Assembly: GCA_963842305.1 (NCBI GenBank)
Contig: CAWJFW010000001.1
Location: 1-64,000, forward strand
Source of the DNA: JAIBJN01 sp963842305
GTDB taxonomy: Bacteria; Actinomycetota; Thermoleophilia; Gaiellales; Gaiellaceae
Reading direction: 5' to 3'
Length of the DNA stretch: 64,000 nucleotides
The translations under genes and the position numbers were made by a program. The notes beneath the pieces were generated by a model, which saw only the letters and a list, made by a program, of their open reading frames with translations, did no database searches and was not told the DNA's origin. Every line of letters begins with the position of its first letter. Position 1 is the stretch's first letter. Shown in pieces: positions 48,449-57,091 of the stretch.

Positions 48449-49808
48449 CGTGAAGCGGATGCGTCTGATCCTGGCTCTTCTCGTCGCCGCGCTCGTGCCG
48501 GTGCTCGCCGGCTGCGGAGACGGCAGCAACGCCGGCGGTTCGGCCTCCGTGGTGCCCGAGGACGCCGCGGTCTACGTCACGGTCGACACGTCGTTCGAAG
48601 GCGATCAGTGGCGCGCCGTGGCCGGGCTCCTGGCGCAGTTCCCCGACGGGGAGGGCAAGCTGGAGAAGCTCCTGGACGAGGCCGCCGAGGAGGCGGGCCT
48701 GGACGGAGACGCCGATCTGCAGGACGCGCTCGGACCCGAGGTCGCCTTCGTGGTCCTCTCCGAGCCGGTGCGGCCCGGTGAGGAGCCGCCGATGGTCATC
48801 CTCACGCAGCCCGGCGACCAGGACGCGTTCGAGCAGCTCTTCGAGGAGGGCGAGGGCGTCCACGCCGAGGTGAACGGCTGGCAGGTCGCGGCCGAGAGCG
48901 AGGCGGTGCTCGAGCAGTACCGCGACGCGCTGGACGGGCCCTCGCTCGAGGACTCCGAAGCGTTCGTCGAGGCGATGGACGATCTTCCGGGAGACGCGTT
49001 GGCTCGCGTGTACGCGAACGGCGGGGCGCTCGCGGGCGCGTTGCCGGAGATGTCCGGCGGTCTGCAGCAGCTTCCGTTCGGGGCCGCCGCGGGAGCCGAC
49101 GCCTCGATTGGCGCGGCACTACGCGCGGAAGGCGGCGGCGTCCGCGTCGAGGGCCAGGTTCTTGCCGCGGACGAGAGCGCCGTTCCCGAGACCGAGGCGT
49201 ACGCGTCCGAGCTCGTCGAGGAGGTGCCGGCCGGTGCTGTGGCGTTCCTCTCCTTCAACGATCTCGGCGCGGCCCTCGACCGGTACGCCGACATGCTCGG
49301 TGGCGGCACGGAGGGAGCCTTCATGCCGTTCGACCTGGACGAGGTCGGGGCACTCCTCTCGGGAGAGACCGCCGTCTACGTGAGCCCAGAACCGGCCGTG
49401 ACACTCGTCACCCAGGTCGACGACGAGGCGGCCGCGCTGCGAACGGTCGATGCGCTCGTCGGGCTCGCGGGCAAGAAGACGCAGATCGTCTACGACGCCT
49501 TCGACGGTCTCCTGGCCGTCTCCACTTCGCAGAGGGCACTGGATGCACTCCGCGGGGAGGGCCCTCGCCTCGACCAGGACGACCGCTTCGAAGCGGCTCT
49601 CGACGATGCCGGGATGCCGGACGAGACCACCGGCTTCGGCTACGTCGATGTACAGGCCGCCGCGCCGCTCGTCCTGGGGCTCGTCGCGCCGCACGATGCC
49701 GAGGCGAGCGAGCTGAACGAATACCTGGAGCCGCTCGGCGGCGCGGTCTTCTGGGGCTCGGGCTCGGGCGACGTCCAGCACTTCTCGCTCTTCCTGAGCA
49801 TCGGTTAG
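48441..49808 (+). CDS. DUF3352 lipoprotein
   Basis: Predicted exported lipoprotein of 455 residues. Signal with lipobox: RLILALLVAALVPVLAGCGD. DUF3352 features are VVPEDAAVYVTVDTSFEGDQ, GPEVAFVVL, and two internally similar halves (AEVNGWQVAAESEAVLEQYR and VYDAFDGLLAVSTSQRALDA). Function unknown; common in Thermoleophilia and other actinobacteria. The start overlaps gpsA by 8 bases. Processing would need Lgt, encoded at 35444. Confidence 0.8.
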   Translation: MSNVKRMRLILALLVAALVPVLAGCGDGSNAGGSASVVPEDAAVYVTVDTSFEGDQWRAVAGLLAQFPDGEGKLEKLLDEAAEEAGLDGDADLQDALGPEVAFVVLSEPVRPGEEPPMVILTQPGDQDAFEQLFEEGEGVHAEVNGWQVAAESEAVLEQYRDALDGPSLEDSEAFVEAMDDLPGDALARVYANGGALAGALPEMSGGLQQLPFGAAAGADASIGAALRAEGGGVRVEGQVLAADESAVPETEAYASELVEEVPAGAVAFLSFNDLGAALDRYADMLGGGTEGAFMPFDLDEVGALLSGETAVYVSPEPAVTLVTQVDDEAAALRTVDALVGLAGKKTQIVYDAFDGLLAVSTSQRALDALRGEGPRLDQDDRFEAALDDAGMPDETTGFGYVDVQAAAPLVLGLVAPHDAEASELNEYLEPLGGAVFWGSGSGDVQHFSLFLSIG

Positions 49809-49835
49809 GGCGCGTCGGTAGCCTTCTCTTCGCGC

Positions 49836-51077
49836 ATGCCTGCGCGCGACTTCCTCTTCACCTCCGAATCGGTCACCGAGGGTCATCCCGACAAGGTGGC
49901 CGACCAGGTCTCGGACACGATCCTCGACCAGGTGCTCGCCGACGACCCGCAGGGGCGCGTCGCCTGCGAGACCCTGGTGACGACGGGGCTGATCGTCGTC
50001 GCGGGCGAGATCACGACCGAGACCTACGTCGACATTCCCCGGGTCGTCAGGAGCAAGGTCCGGGAGATCGGCTACGACCGCGCCAAGTACGGATTCGACG
50101 CAGAGACGTGCGGCGTCATCGTCGCCCTCGACGAACAGTCGCCGGACATCGCGCTCGGCGTCGACAGCTCCTACGAGATGCAGCACGGCGACGACGATCC
50201 GGTCGACCAGATCGGCGCCGGCGACCAGGGGATGATGTTCGGCTACGCGTGTACCGAGACCGAGGAGCTCATGCCGCTCCCGATCACGCTCGCGCACAAG
50301 ATCGCCAAGCGGCTCTCGGAAGTACGGAAGGCGCAGATCCTGCCCTACCTGCGCCCCGACGGGAAGACGCAGGTCACGATCCGCTACGAGGTGGACGAGC
50401 ACGGGCGCCAGCGGCCGGTCGAGGTCGTGCGCGTCCTGGTCTCGACGCAGCATCGGGACGGGCTCGACGCCGAGTCGCTGATCAAGCCGGATCTGATCGA
50501 ACACGTGCTCCACCCGATCCTCCCGCGCGACCTCTATGACGAGCGCCGCTTCGAGGAGCGCGACTTCGTCCTCGTCAACCCGACCGGCAAGTTCGTCCTG
50601 GGCGGGCCCATGGGGGACACGGGCGTGACCGGTCGCAAGATCATCGTCGACACGTACGGCGGTTCAGCCCGCCACGGCGGCGGCGCCTTCTCCGGAAAGG
50701 ATCCGACCAAGGTCGACCGCTCGGCCGCCTACGCCGCCCGCCACGTGGCCAAGAACATCGTGGCCGCGGGCCTCGCCGAGCGCTGCGAGCTGCAGGTCGC
50801 GTATGCGATCGGCGTCGCGCACCCCGTTTCGATCCAGGTCGAGTCCTTCGGCACCGAGCGAATCCCGCTGGCAGCCATCGAGGGCCTCGTTCGCGAGCAC
50901 TTCGACCTGCGGCCGGGCGCCATCCTTCGCGATCTCGACCTGAGACGGCCCATCTACGCGAAGACGGCGGCATACGGGCACTTCGGCCGCGCCGACCACG
51001 ACTTCACGTGGGAGCGGACGGAGAAGGCCGAGGCCCTCCGCGCCGCCGCCGGTCTCGCGGCCGAAGTCGCCGGCTAG
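49836..51077 (+). CDS. metK: S-adenosylmethionine synthetase
   Basis: Makes SAM from methionine and ATP. 413 residues. Signatures: FTSESVTEGHPDKVADQVSD, the hexapeptide GAGDQGMMFGYA, the second signature GGAFSGKDPTKVDRSAAYAA, and a C-terminal YGHFGR. No SAM riboswitch fits in the 27-base gap before it. The stop overlaps the convergent DtxR-type gene stop in CTAG. Confidence 0.95.
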   Translation: MPARDFLFTSESVTEGHPDKVADQVSDTILDQVLADDPQGRVACETLVTTGLIVVAGEITTETYVDIPRVVRSKVREIGYDRAKYGFDAETCGVIVALDEQSPDIALGVDSSYEMQHGDDDPVDQIGAGDQGMMFGYACTETEELMPLPITLAHKIAKRLSEVRKAQILPYLRPDGKTQVTIRYEVDEHGRQRPVEVVRVLVSTQHRDGLDAESLIKPDLIEHVLHPILPRDLYDERRFEERDFVLVNPTGKFVLGGPMGDTGVTGRKIIVDTYGGSARHGGGAFSGKDPTKVDRSAAYAARHVAKNIVAAGLAERCELQVAYAIGVAHPVSIQVESFGTERIPLAAIEGLVREHFDLRPGAILRDLDLRRPIYAKTAAYGHFGRADHDFTWERTEKAEALRAAAGLAAEVAG

Positions 51078-51766
51078 ACGGCGGCCGCCGGCCTGACGAA
51101 GAGGCCCGCGGCGGCTCTCTCGCCGATCGCCCGCTCGTCGCCGTCCACGGTGAGGGCGAACTGCCCTGCTGCCGGCTCGGCACGGCGGAGCTCGATCTGC
51201 GTCCCGGGGACGAGCCCCTCGTCGTAGTACCAGTGCAGGAGCTCGCCGTCGTGCTCGGCGAGGCGGACGATCTCGGCACTCTCGCCCTCGGTGAGCTCGT
51301 TCAACGGCTTCAGCTCGCGGTTCTCCGCCTGCTCGAAATTGACGTCGACCGGCCAGCCGTGCGGGCAGCGCTCGGGCATGCCGAGCTGCTTGGCGATCCG
51401 CTCGACCATGTCGTCGGTGAACGTGTTGCCGAGCATGTCGGCCTGTACGTGCGCCTCGGCCGCGGTATAGCCCATGAAGTCCGTGAGGAGGCGCTCGATG
51501 ATGCGGTGCTTGCGCACGACGCGCTCGGCGACCTCGCGGCCCTGCGCCGTCAGGATCGCCTCCTTGTGCTCGCCCCGCTCGACGAGGCCCTCGGCCTCGA
51601 GTCGCTTCAGCATCTCGCCGGCGGAGGCACGGGAGACGCCGAGCATGTCGGCGACGCGCACTGCGAGCGTGGGAGCACCCTTCGTATCCGGCTTGTACTC
51701 CCCGATGGGAAAAGCCAGGAAGTAGATCGTCTCGAGATAGTCGTCCACGGAGTGGCCAGCCGCCAT
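51074..51766 (-). CDS. DtxR/MntR/IdeR-type metal-dependent regulator
   Basis: A 230-residue transcription regulator. N-terminal winged HTH: SVDDYLETIYFLAFPIGEYK (with an unusual insert), VRVADMLGVSRASAGEMLKR. Dimer and metal-binding region: RKHRIIERLLTDFMG, AEAHVQADMLGNTFTDDMVE and PERCPHGWP, with the Cys-Pro-His-Gly motif of the primary metal site. A C-terminal FeoA/SH3-like domain follows (PLNELTEGESAEIVRLAEHD). ATG 51766 is 18 bases from the divergent priA start. Iron or manganese specificity cannot be told. Confidence 0.88.
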   Translation of the reverse strand: MAAGHSVDDYLETIYFLAFPIGEYKPDTKGAPTLAVRVADMLGVSRASAGEMLKRLEAEGLVERGEHKEAILTAQGREVAERVVRKHRIIERLLTDFMGYTAAEAHVQADMLGNTFTDDMVERIAKQLGMPERCPHGWPVDVNFEQAENRELKPLNELTEGESAEIVRLAEHDGELLHWYYDEGLVPGTQIELRRAEPAAGQFALTVDGDERAIGERAAAGLFVRPAAAV

Positions 51767-51784
51767 GTCAGGGATGATTTTATC

Positions 51785-53725
51785 GTGGCCCGCTTTGCCT
51801 CCGTCGTGCCGCTCGTCTCGGGACGCGCCGTCGCGCGGCCGTTTACGTACCTCGCCGGCGGCCTGGAGAAGGGCGCCGTCGTCTCCGTGCGCTTCGGGCG
51901 GGCGAAGCGCCGCGGGGTGGTCGTCGGGCTCGAGGACGCCGCGCCGGCGGATGTCGAGCCGGTCGCCGTCGACGACGTGCTCGGCGCAGTGCCCGCGCCC
52001 CTCGTCGACCTCGCGCTCTGGGTGGCCGAGTACTACGGGTCGACTCCGGCGCGGGCGCTCAGCCTCGTCGCTCCCGCGGCGCGTGCGCGCCGCAACGGAG
52101 CCAGGCGTCGGAAGCGTGCGGACGATCTTCCAGGGGAGGACGCCCCCGCCGAGCCGAGCGAGACCCAGGCGGTCGCGCTCGAGCGGATCGGTGAAGCGCT
52201 GGACGCGAGTGGGGGAGGCTCCTTCCTGCTCTTCGGCGCTACTGGGAGCGGCAAGACCGAGGTCTACCTCCGGAGCTGCGAGCACGCGCTCGCGCGCGGG
52301 CGCGGGGCAATCGTCCTCGTTCCCGAGATCGCGCTCACCCCGCAGGCGCTCGGCCGCTTCCGCGCCCGCTTCGGCGAGCGAGTGGCCGTTCTGCACTCGG
52401 CCCTGACCGAGGCCGAGCGGCGCGACGAGCGCGAGCGAATCGCCTCCGGGGAGGCGCCGATCGTCGTCGGGGCGCGCTCCGCGGTCTTCGCTCCGGTCCC
52501 CGCGCTCGGCCTGATCTGCATCGACGAGGAACACGACGCCTCCTACAAGCAGGAGTCGGACCCGCGCTACGACGCCCGCACGGTCGCCGCGAAGCGCGCC
52601 GCGCTGGAAGGGGCCGTCGCGGTCTTCGGGAGCGCCACGCCCCGGCCGGAGAGCTGGCAGTCGCTCGAGCGCCTCGAGCTGGGCGGACGCCTCGCGGGCC
52701 CGCTCCCGTCCGTGAAGATCGTCGATCTCCGGCGGGAAGCGGGCTACCCGCTCTCCGCGCCTCTCCTCGCGGAGCTCGGGAGGCTCGCGGACGGGGGCGG
52801 CAAGGCGATCCTGCTGCTGAACCGACGCGGGGTCTCGCCGGCGCTCCACTGCCGTGCGTGCGGGCTGACCCTCCGGTGCCCCGATTGCGACGTCGCGCTC
52901 GCCCTCCACGCCGACGATCGTCTGCACTGCCACCACTGCGGGCGCCGCGCGCCCGCGCCCACCTTGTGCCCGGCCTGTGGGGCCGCCGAGATCGCGCGAC
53001 TCGGTGCCGGAACGGAGAAGCTCGAAGCGGAGCTCGCCGCCCGGCTCCCGGAGCTGGAGCTGTTCCGGCTCGACGCGGACGTGGCCGGCCGGCCCGGGAA
53101 GCTGGGCGAGACGCTGACCGGTTTCGCCGCCTGCGAGCGGGGCGTCCTTCTCGGGACGCAGATGGTGGCGAAGGGACACCACTTCCGAGGCGTCGCGCTC
53201 GCCGCCGTCGTCGATGCCGACACAGGGTTGGGGCTTCCCGACTTCCGGGCGGAGGAGCGCACGTTTCAGCTCGTGACGCAGCTCGCCGGGAGAAGCGGCC
53301 GCGACGCGCCGGGGCGGGTGCTCGTCCAGACCTTCCAGCCGGACGCGCGCCCGATCGTGCTCGCTGCCCGACACGACGTGGAGGAGTTCCTCGCGGGCGA
53401 GCTCGAGCGCAGGCGCGAGCTCGGCTATCCGCCGTTTCGCCATCTTGTCCGCGTCACGGTGAGCGGCCCCGGCGCGGTCGGCCCGACAAGGGTGCTCGCG
53501 GAGCTTCGCGGCGAGCTCGGCCGCTCCCTCCCGGCGTCCGACTTGCTCGGCCCGGCGCCGCTTCTGCGCTTGCGCGGACGTCATCGCGCGCAGCTCCTCG
53601 TCAAGACGGAGGCGCCCCGCCGCGTGGCCTCACGGGTGGCCGATCTCCTCGGCGCCGCCGCCCCGGCGATGCGGCGGGACGCGCTCGCGGTCTCCGTGGA
53701 TGTGGATCCGCAAGGCCTGTCCTGA
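51785..53725 (+). CDS. priA: Primosomal replication-restart protein PriA
   Basis: A 646-residue restart protein. N-terminal fork-binding domain: ASVVPLVSGRAVARPFTYLA, GAVVSVRFGRAKRRGVVVG. Walker A FGATGSGKTEVYL; LVPEIALTPQ; Walker B is ICIDEEHDASYKQ; two Cys clusters for zinc (ALHCRACGLTLRCPDCD and HCHHCGRRAPAPTLCPACG); helicase motif LLGTQMVAKGHHFRGV. Many actinobacterial PriA proteins lack helicase activity; here the Walker residues are kept. GTG 51785 is the start. Confidence 0.93.
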   Translation: MARFASVVPLVSGRAVARPFTYLAGGLEKGAVVSVRFGRAKRRGVVVGLEDAAPADVEPVAVDDVLGAVPAPLVDLALWVAEYYGSTPARALSLVAPAARARRNGARRRKRADDLPGEDAPAEPSETQAVALERIGEALDASGGGSFLLFGATGSGKTEVYLRSCEHALARGRGAIVLVPEIALTPQALGRFRARFGERVAVLHSALTEAERRDERERIASGEAPIVVGARSAVFAPVPALGLICIDEEHDASYKQESDPRYDARTVAAKRAALEGAVAVFGSATPRPESWQSLERLELGGRLAGPLPSVKIVDLRREAGYPLSAPLLAELGRLADGGGKAILLLNRRGVSPALHCRACGLTLRCPDCDVALALHADDRLHCHHCGRRAPAPTLCPACGAAEIARLGAGTEKLEAELAARLPELELFRLDADVAGRPGKLGETLTGFAACERGVLLGTQMVAKGHHFRGVALAAVVDADTGLGLPDFRAEERTFQLVTQLAGRSGRDAPGRVLVQTFQPDARPIVLAARHDVEEFLAGELERRRELGYPPFRHLVRVTVSGPGAVGPTRVLAELRGELGRSLPASDLLGPAPLLRLRGRHRAQLLVKTEAPRRVASRVADLLGAAAPAMRRDALAVSVDVDPQGLS

Positions 53726-53794
53726 AGCCGGTTTCCGCCTTCCGCCGACGGGAAGGACCGGGCCTCGATCTAGCTTAAGGACGCTCGCGGCTTC

Positions 53795-53800
53795 TAGACT
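53795..53800 (+). promoter_or_regulatory. -10 box TAGACT of def
   Basis: TAGACT ends 9 nt before GTG 53810; no Shine-Dalgarno. Confidence 0.35.
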
Positions 53801-53809
53801 TTCCGCCTC

Positions 53810-54391
53810 GTGGGTGAGGTCGAAGGTCAGGTTCGGAGCGAGGAGCTCGACGGCGAGCGGGAAGCGCGGCGTCGCGCTGCGCTCATCCAGATCCGCCAGT
53901 ACCCGGATCCCGCGCTTCGAATTCGCACGAACGAGGTCGAAGACGTGGGCGACGCCGTCGCCGAGCTCGTCCTGCGCATGACGACGCTGATGCAGGAGGC
54001 TCGAGGCGTCGGGCTGGCTGCCCCGCAAGTGGGTGTGCTCAGGCGCGTGCTCGTCTACCAGACGTCCGACGAGGAGCCCGTGGTGGCGCTCGTCAACCCG
54101 CGCCTCACCGGCAGCTCGGACGAGGCCGAGACGGTCGACGAGGGGTGCCTCTCCCTCGGGGCTGCCTCGGTGGTCGTGCCCGTTTCGCGGCCGGTGTCGA
54201 TCACCGTCGAAGCTCTGACCCCCGACGGGGAGCAGGTGACGGTCGAGGCAGAAGGCCTCGAGGCCAGGGTGATCCAGCACGAGCTCGACCATCTCGACGG
54301 GGTGCTCATCCTCGACCGGACGGGTCCGGACGAGAGGCGCCAGGCGCTCGCCGCGCTCCGCCCGCAGCCCATCCTCGGACCCCTCGTGTGA
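53810..54391 (+). CDS. def: Peptide deformylase
   Basis: Removes the N-formyl group from nascent proteins. 193 residues. Motif 1 GVGLAAPQVG near 66-75, motif 2 EGCLSL near 111-116, motif 3 HELDHLDG near 156-163, giving the Cys and two His metal ligands. There is an N-terminal extension of about 25 residues, Arg/Glu-rich. GTG 53810 is taken as the start; an internal start would shorten the extension. It is followed by fmt 7 bases later, the usual pair. Confidence 0.93.
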   Translation: MGEVEGQVRSEELDGEREARRRAALIQIRQYPDPALRIRTNEVEDVGDAVAELVLRMTTLMQEARGVGLAAPQVGVLRRVLVYQTSDEEPVVALVNPRLTGSSDEAETVDEGCLSLGAASVVVPVSRPVSITVEALTPDGEQVTVEAEGLEARVIQHELDHLDGVLILDRTGPDERRQALAALRPQPILGPLV

Positions 54392-54398
54392 GCGTCCT

Positions 54399-55211
54399 GT
54401 GAGCATTGCGGTCGCGGCGACCGGGACGTTCGGCGCGGGGATTCTCGACGGCCTCGCCGCCCGCCGCGAGATCGAGCTCCTGCTCACGAGGCCGGACAGC
54501 TCCCAGGGCCGCGGGCGCAAGAAGCTGCCTCCGCCCGCCAAAGAGGTCGCGCTCGCGCACGGCCTGGACGTCGAGCAGCCGGACCGCCTCTCCGAGTTTC
54601 CCGGGAGCGCCCGCATCGTCATCGTCGCGGACTACGGCGTCCTCGTCCCCGAGAAGCTGCTCGCGGATCGTCTGTGGCTGAACGTCCACCCGTCGCTGCT
54701 GCCGCGCTGGCGCGGGCCCGCGCCTGTCGAGCGCGCGCTCATGGAGGGCGACCGCGAGACCGGCGTGACCATCCACCGGACGACCGCCGAGCTCGATGCC
54801 GGCCCGATCGCCGCCCAGCGGCGCTTCCCGATCGGGCCGCAAGACGACGCGGGTGTCGTCTTCGAGCGGGCCACTCGCGTGGCGCTGGAGCTCCTCGACG
54901 AGGTCTTTGCTGAGCCGACGTTCGTTCCGCAGCCGGAGGTGGGTGTCACCTACGCGGAGAAGATCGCCGCCGCCGACCGTGACCTTGACTGGTCGCTCTC
55001 GCCCGAGGAGAACCTGAACCGGATCCGCGCGCTCTCGCCGCACATCGGCGCCCGCGGGCTCGTCGAGGGCCGGCGGCTGATCATCTGGCGCGCCCGTCCC
55101 GCCCCGCCCGAGGCGACCTTCGTGGCGGGCGGCATCGAGCCGCTGGAGGTGCAGCGGGAGGGAGGGCGCCGCATGCCCGTGGAGGAGTACCTCCGCGGCC
55201 TCAAGAAGTGA
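54399..55211 (+). CDS. fmt: Methionyl-tRNA formyltransferase, short form
   Basis: Formylates Met-tRNA for initiation, opposite in action to Def. 270 residues, shorter than the usual 305-315. Family signatures: VTRPD-like LLTRPDSSQGRGRKKLPPPA, VADYGVLVPEKLL, the catalytic NVHPSLLPRWRGPAPVERAL, HRTTAELDAGPIAAQ, and C-terminal IEPLEVQREGGRRMPVEEYL. The shortening lies in the C-terminal domain between IIWRARP and IEPLEV. No frame break is evident. The stop overlaps the rsmB start. Confidence 0.92.
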   Translation: MSIAVAATGTFGAGILDGLAARREIELLLTRPDSSQGRGRKKLPPPAKEVALAHGLDVEQPDRLSEFPGSARIVIVADYGVLVPEKLLADRLWLNVHPSLLPRWRGPAPVERALMEGDRETGVTIHRTTAELDAGPIAAQRRFPIGPQDDAGVVFERATRVALELLDEVFAEPTFVPQPEVGVTYAEKIAAADRDLDWSLSPEENLNRIRALSPHIGARGLVEGRRLIIWRARPAPPEATFVAGGIEPLEVQREGGRRMPVEEYLRGLKK

Positions 55212-56395
55212 GCTCGCGCCGGGTCGCGGCCGGGGTCGTCCAGCGGGTCTTCGAGGAGGGCGCGTACGCCGACCGGGCGTTCCGAGCGGCTGCCGAGCGG
55301 CTTGACGCGCGAGACCGGGCATTCGCCCAGCAAATCGCCTACGGCACCGTCCAGCGCGTGCGGACGCTCGACCATGCGATCGAGGCGCTCGGCCGCCGTC
55401 CGGTGCGAAAGCTCGATCCGCCCGTCCGGGCAGCGCTCCGCGTCGGCGCCTACCAGCTCGGGTTCATGGACGGCGTGCCGGCGCATGCGGCCGTGCACGA
55501 GTCCGTCGAGCTCGTCCGGGCCGCGCGGCTCGAGCGGGCCGTGCCCTTCACGAATGCTGTCTTGCGGCGGCTCTCCGAAGGTCTTTCGGGCTTGCTCGCA
55601 GGGCTGAACGACGAGTCCCCGGACGCTGCCGCGCTCAAGCACTCCTACCCGGACTGGATCGCGGAGGCCTGGTGGCGGGAGCTCGGGCCGGACGATGCGC
55701 GGGCGCTCATGCGCACGGAGAACGAGCCACCGGAGACGGCGGTGCGCACGCCGGACGGCCCACGGGTCGTGGACGTCGTTCCGCCGGAGTGGCTCGAGAG
55801 CGGCTATGCATGGCCGCAGAGCCGTGGCTCGCAGCTCGCCGGAGCCGCCGTGGGCGCCCGTGCCGGGGAACGGATCCTCGACCTCTGCGCGGCGCCGGGC
55901 GGCAAGGCGACCCAGCTCGCCGCGGCCGGCGCGGAGGTGGTCGCGGTCGACAAGCACCCCGGCCGCGCCCGCGAGCTGGAAGGGAACGCACGCCGGCTCC
56001 GCGTCGAGCTCGAGGTCGTGAACGCCGACGCGCTCGAGCTGCCGCAGGACCTCGCCGGCTTCGACCGCGTGCTCGTGGACGCACCGTGCTCCGGGCTCGG
56101 CGTCCTCAACTCCCGTCCGGACCTGCGCTGGCGGGCCCGGCCGCTCCCGGAGCTCCAACTCGACCTGCTCCGTGTGGCGGTGGAACGCGTGCGGCCGGGC
56201 GGGACGATCACGTTCGCCGTCTGCACGATCCATCGCCCCGAGAACGAGGACGTCGTCGAGACGTTGGGCCTGGCCGTCGAGGACCTCGGTGCCGAGTGGC
56301 CCGAGTACCGCCATCCGCGACGACCCGAGTTTCTGCTCACGCTCCCCCACGTGCACGGAACTGCGGGGTTCTTCGTCGCTCGGGTCCGCGCTTAG
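55208..56395 (+). CDS. rsmB: 16S rRNA (cytosine-967-C5) methyltransferase
   Basis: SAM-dependent rRNA methyltransferase. 395 residues. The N-terminal NusB-like domain includes RDRAFAQQIAYGTVQRVRTL and VGAYQLGFMDGVPAHAAVHE. SAM-binding motif LDLCAAPGGKATQLAA near 223-238; catalytic region DAPCSGLGVL near 288-297; second Cys in VCTIHRPENEDVV. GTG 55208 overlaps the fmt stop. The end carries a TAGACT that doubles as the likely -10 of rpe. Confidence 0.92.
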   Translation: MSSRRVAAGVVQRVFEEGAYADRAFRAAAERLDARDRAFAQQIAYGTVQRVRTLDHAIEALGRRPVRKLDPPVRAALRVGAYQLGFMDGVPAHAAVHESVELVRAARLERAVPFTNAVLRRLSEGLSGLLAGLNDESPDAAALKHSYPDWIAEAWWRELGPDDARALMRTENEPPETAVRTPDGPRVVDVVPPEWLESGYAWPQSRGSQLAGAAVGARAGERILDLCAAPGGKATQLAAAGAEVVAVDKHPGRARELEGNARRLRVELEVVNADALELPQDLAGFDRVLVDAPCSGLGVLNSRPDLRWRARPLPELQLDLLRVAVERVRPGGTITFAVCTIHRPENEDVVETLGLAVEDLGAEWPEYRHPRRPEFLLTLPHVHGTAGFFVARVRA

Positions 56396-56398
56396 ACT
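56393..56398 (+). promoter_or_regulatory. -10 box TAGACT of rpe, overlapping the rsmB stop
   Basis: TAGACT includes the rsmB TAG stop and ends 6 nt before GTG 56405. Confidence 0.35.
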
Positions 56399-56404
56399 CA
56401 GCCT

Positions 56405-57091
56405 GTGCCCTGGCGGGAGTGGATCCGGACGGTCGAGATCGAGCCGTCGCTCTACGCGGCCGATTTCACGCGCCTGGGCGACCAGGTGCGCCACCTCCTG
56501 AACGCAGGCGCGCGGGTCTTCCACTTCGACGTCGGCGACGGCCATTTCGTCGAGCCGATCACGATCGGGCCGATCGTCCTGCGCGCGATCGCTCCGATGA
56601 TCCACGCATCCGACGGCGTCATCGACGTCCACCTCATGGTCACCAACCCGGAGCACCACTTCCCGCAGGTCAAGGAGGCCGGAGGCGACAGCGTCACCTT
56701 CCACGTCGAGGCATCCGAGGAGCCGTGGAACGCGATCGCCCTCGCACGGTCCCACGACCTCGCGGTGGGGGTGGCCTTCAACCCCGAGACGGACGTCGGA
56801 GACGCGGTCGCCGCCTCGCTCGGTGCCGACCTCGTGCTCTGCATGAGCATTCATCCCGGGTACTCGGGCCAGGAGTTCATGCCAGAGTCGCTCGACCGGA
56901 TCCGCGAGCTCCGCTCCGAGCTCCACGAACGCGTCGTCGTGCAGGTCGACGGCGGTATCACGCACGAGAACGTTCACAAGGTCTACGAGGCCGGGGCCGA
57001 GGCGATCGTGGCGGGAACGGCCGTGTTCGGGTTCGAGGACATCAATCGGGCCTACCATCGGCTCGTCCGCAAGCTCGCGCCGGATGAGTGA
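56405..57091 (+). CDS. rpe: Ribulose-phosphate 3-epimerase
   Basis: Interconverts ribulose 5-phosphate and xylulose 5-phosphate. 228 residues, TIM barrel. Signatures: IEPSLYAADFTRLGDQV (usual PSILSADF is changed to PSLYAADF), FHFDVGDGHFVEPITIGP (usual DVMDG is DVGDG), VHLMVTNPE, MSIHPGYSGQEFMPESL, VQVDGGITHENV. The variation at MDG to GDG is notable but the metal-ligand Asp and His are kept. It provides pentose phosphates near the riboflavin genes. Overlaps ribD by 8 bases. Confidence 0.88.
   Translation: MPWREWIRTVEIEPSLYAADFTRLGDQVRHLLNAGARVFHFDVGDGHFVEPITIGPIVLRAIAPMIHASDGVIDVHLMVTNPEHHFPQVKEAGGDSVTFHVEASEEPWNAIALARSHDLAVGVAFNPETDVGDAVAASLGADLVLCMSIHPGYSGQEFMPESLDRIRELRSELHERVVVQVDGGITHENVHKVYEAGAEAIVAGTAVFGFEDINRAYHRLVRKLAPDE

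Noticed and set aside
49809..49835. SAM riboswitch before metK
   Set aside because: The gap is only 27 bases, too short for any known SAM riboswitch.
51074..53584. An 836-codon minus-strand frame spanning priA and the DtxR gene
   Set aside because: Only its last 230 codons are a real gene; the rest is the antisense of priA.
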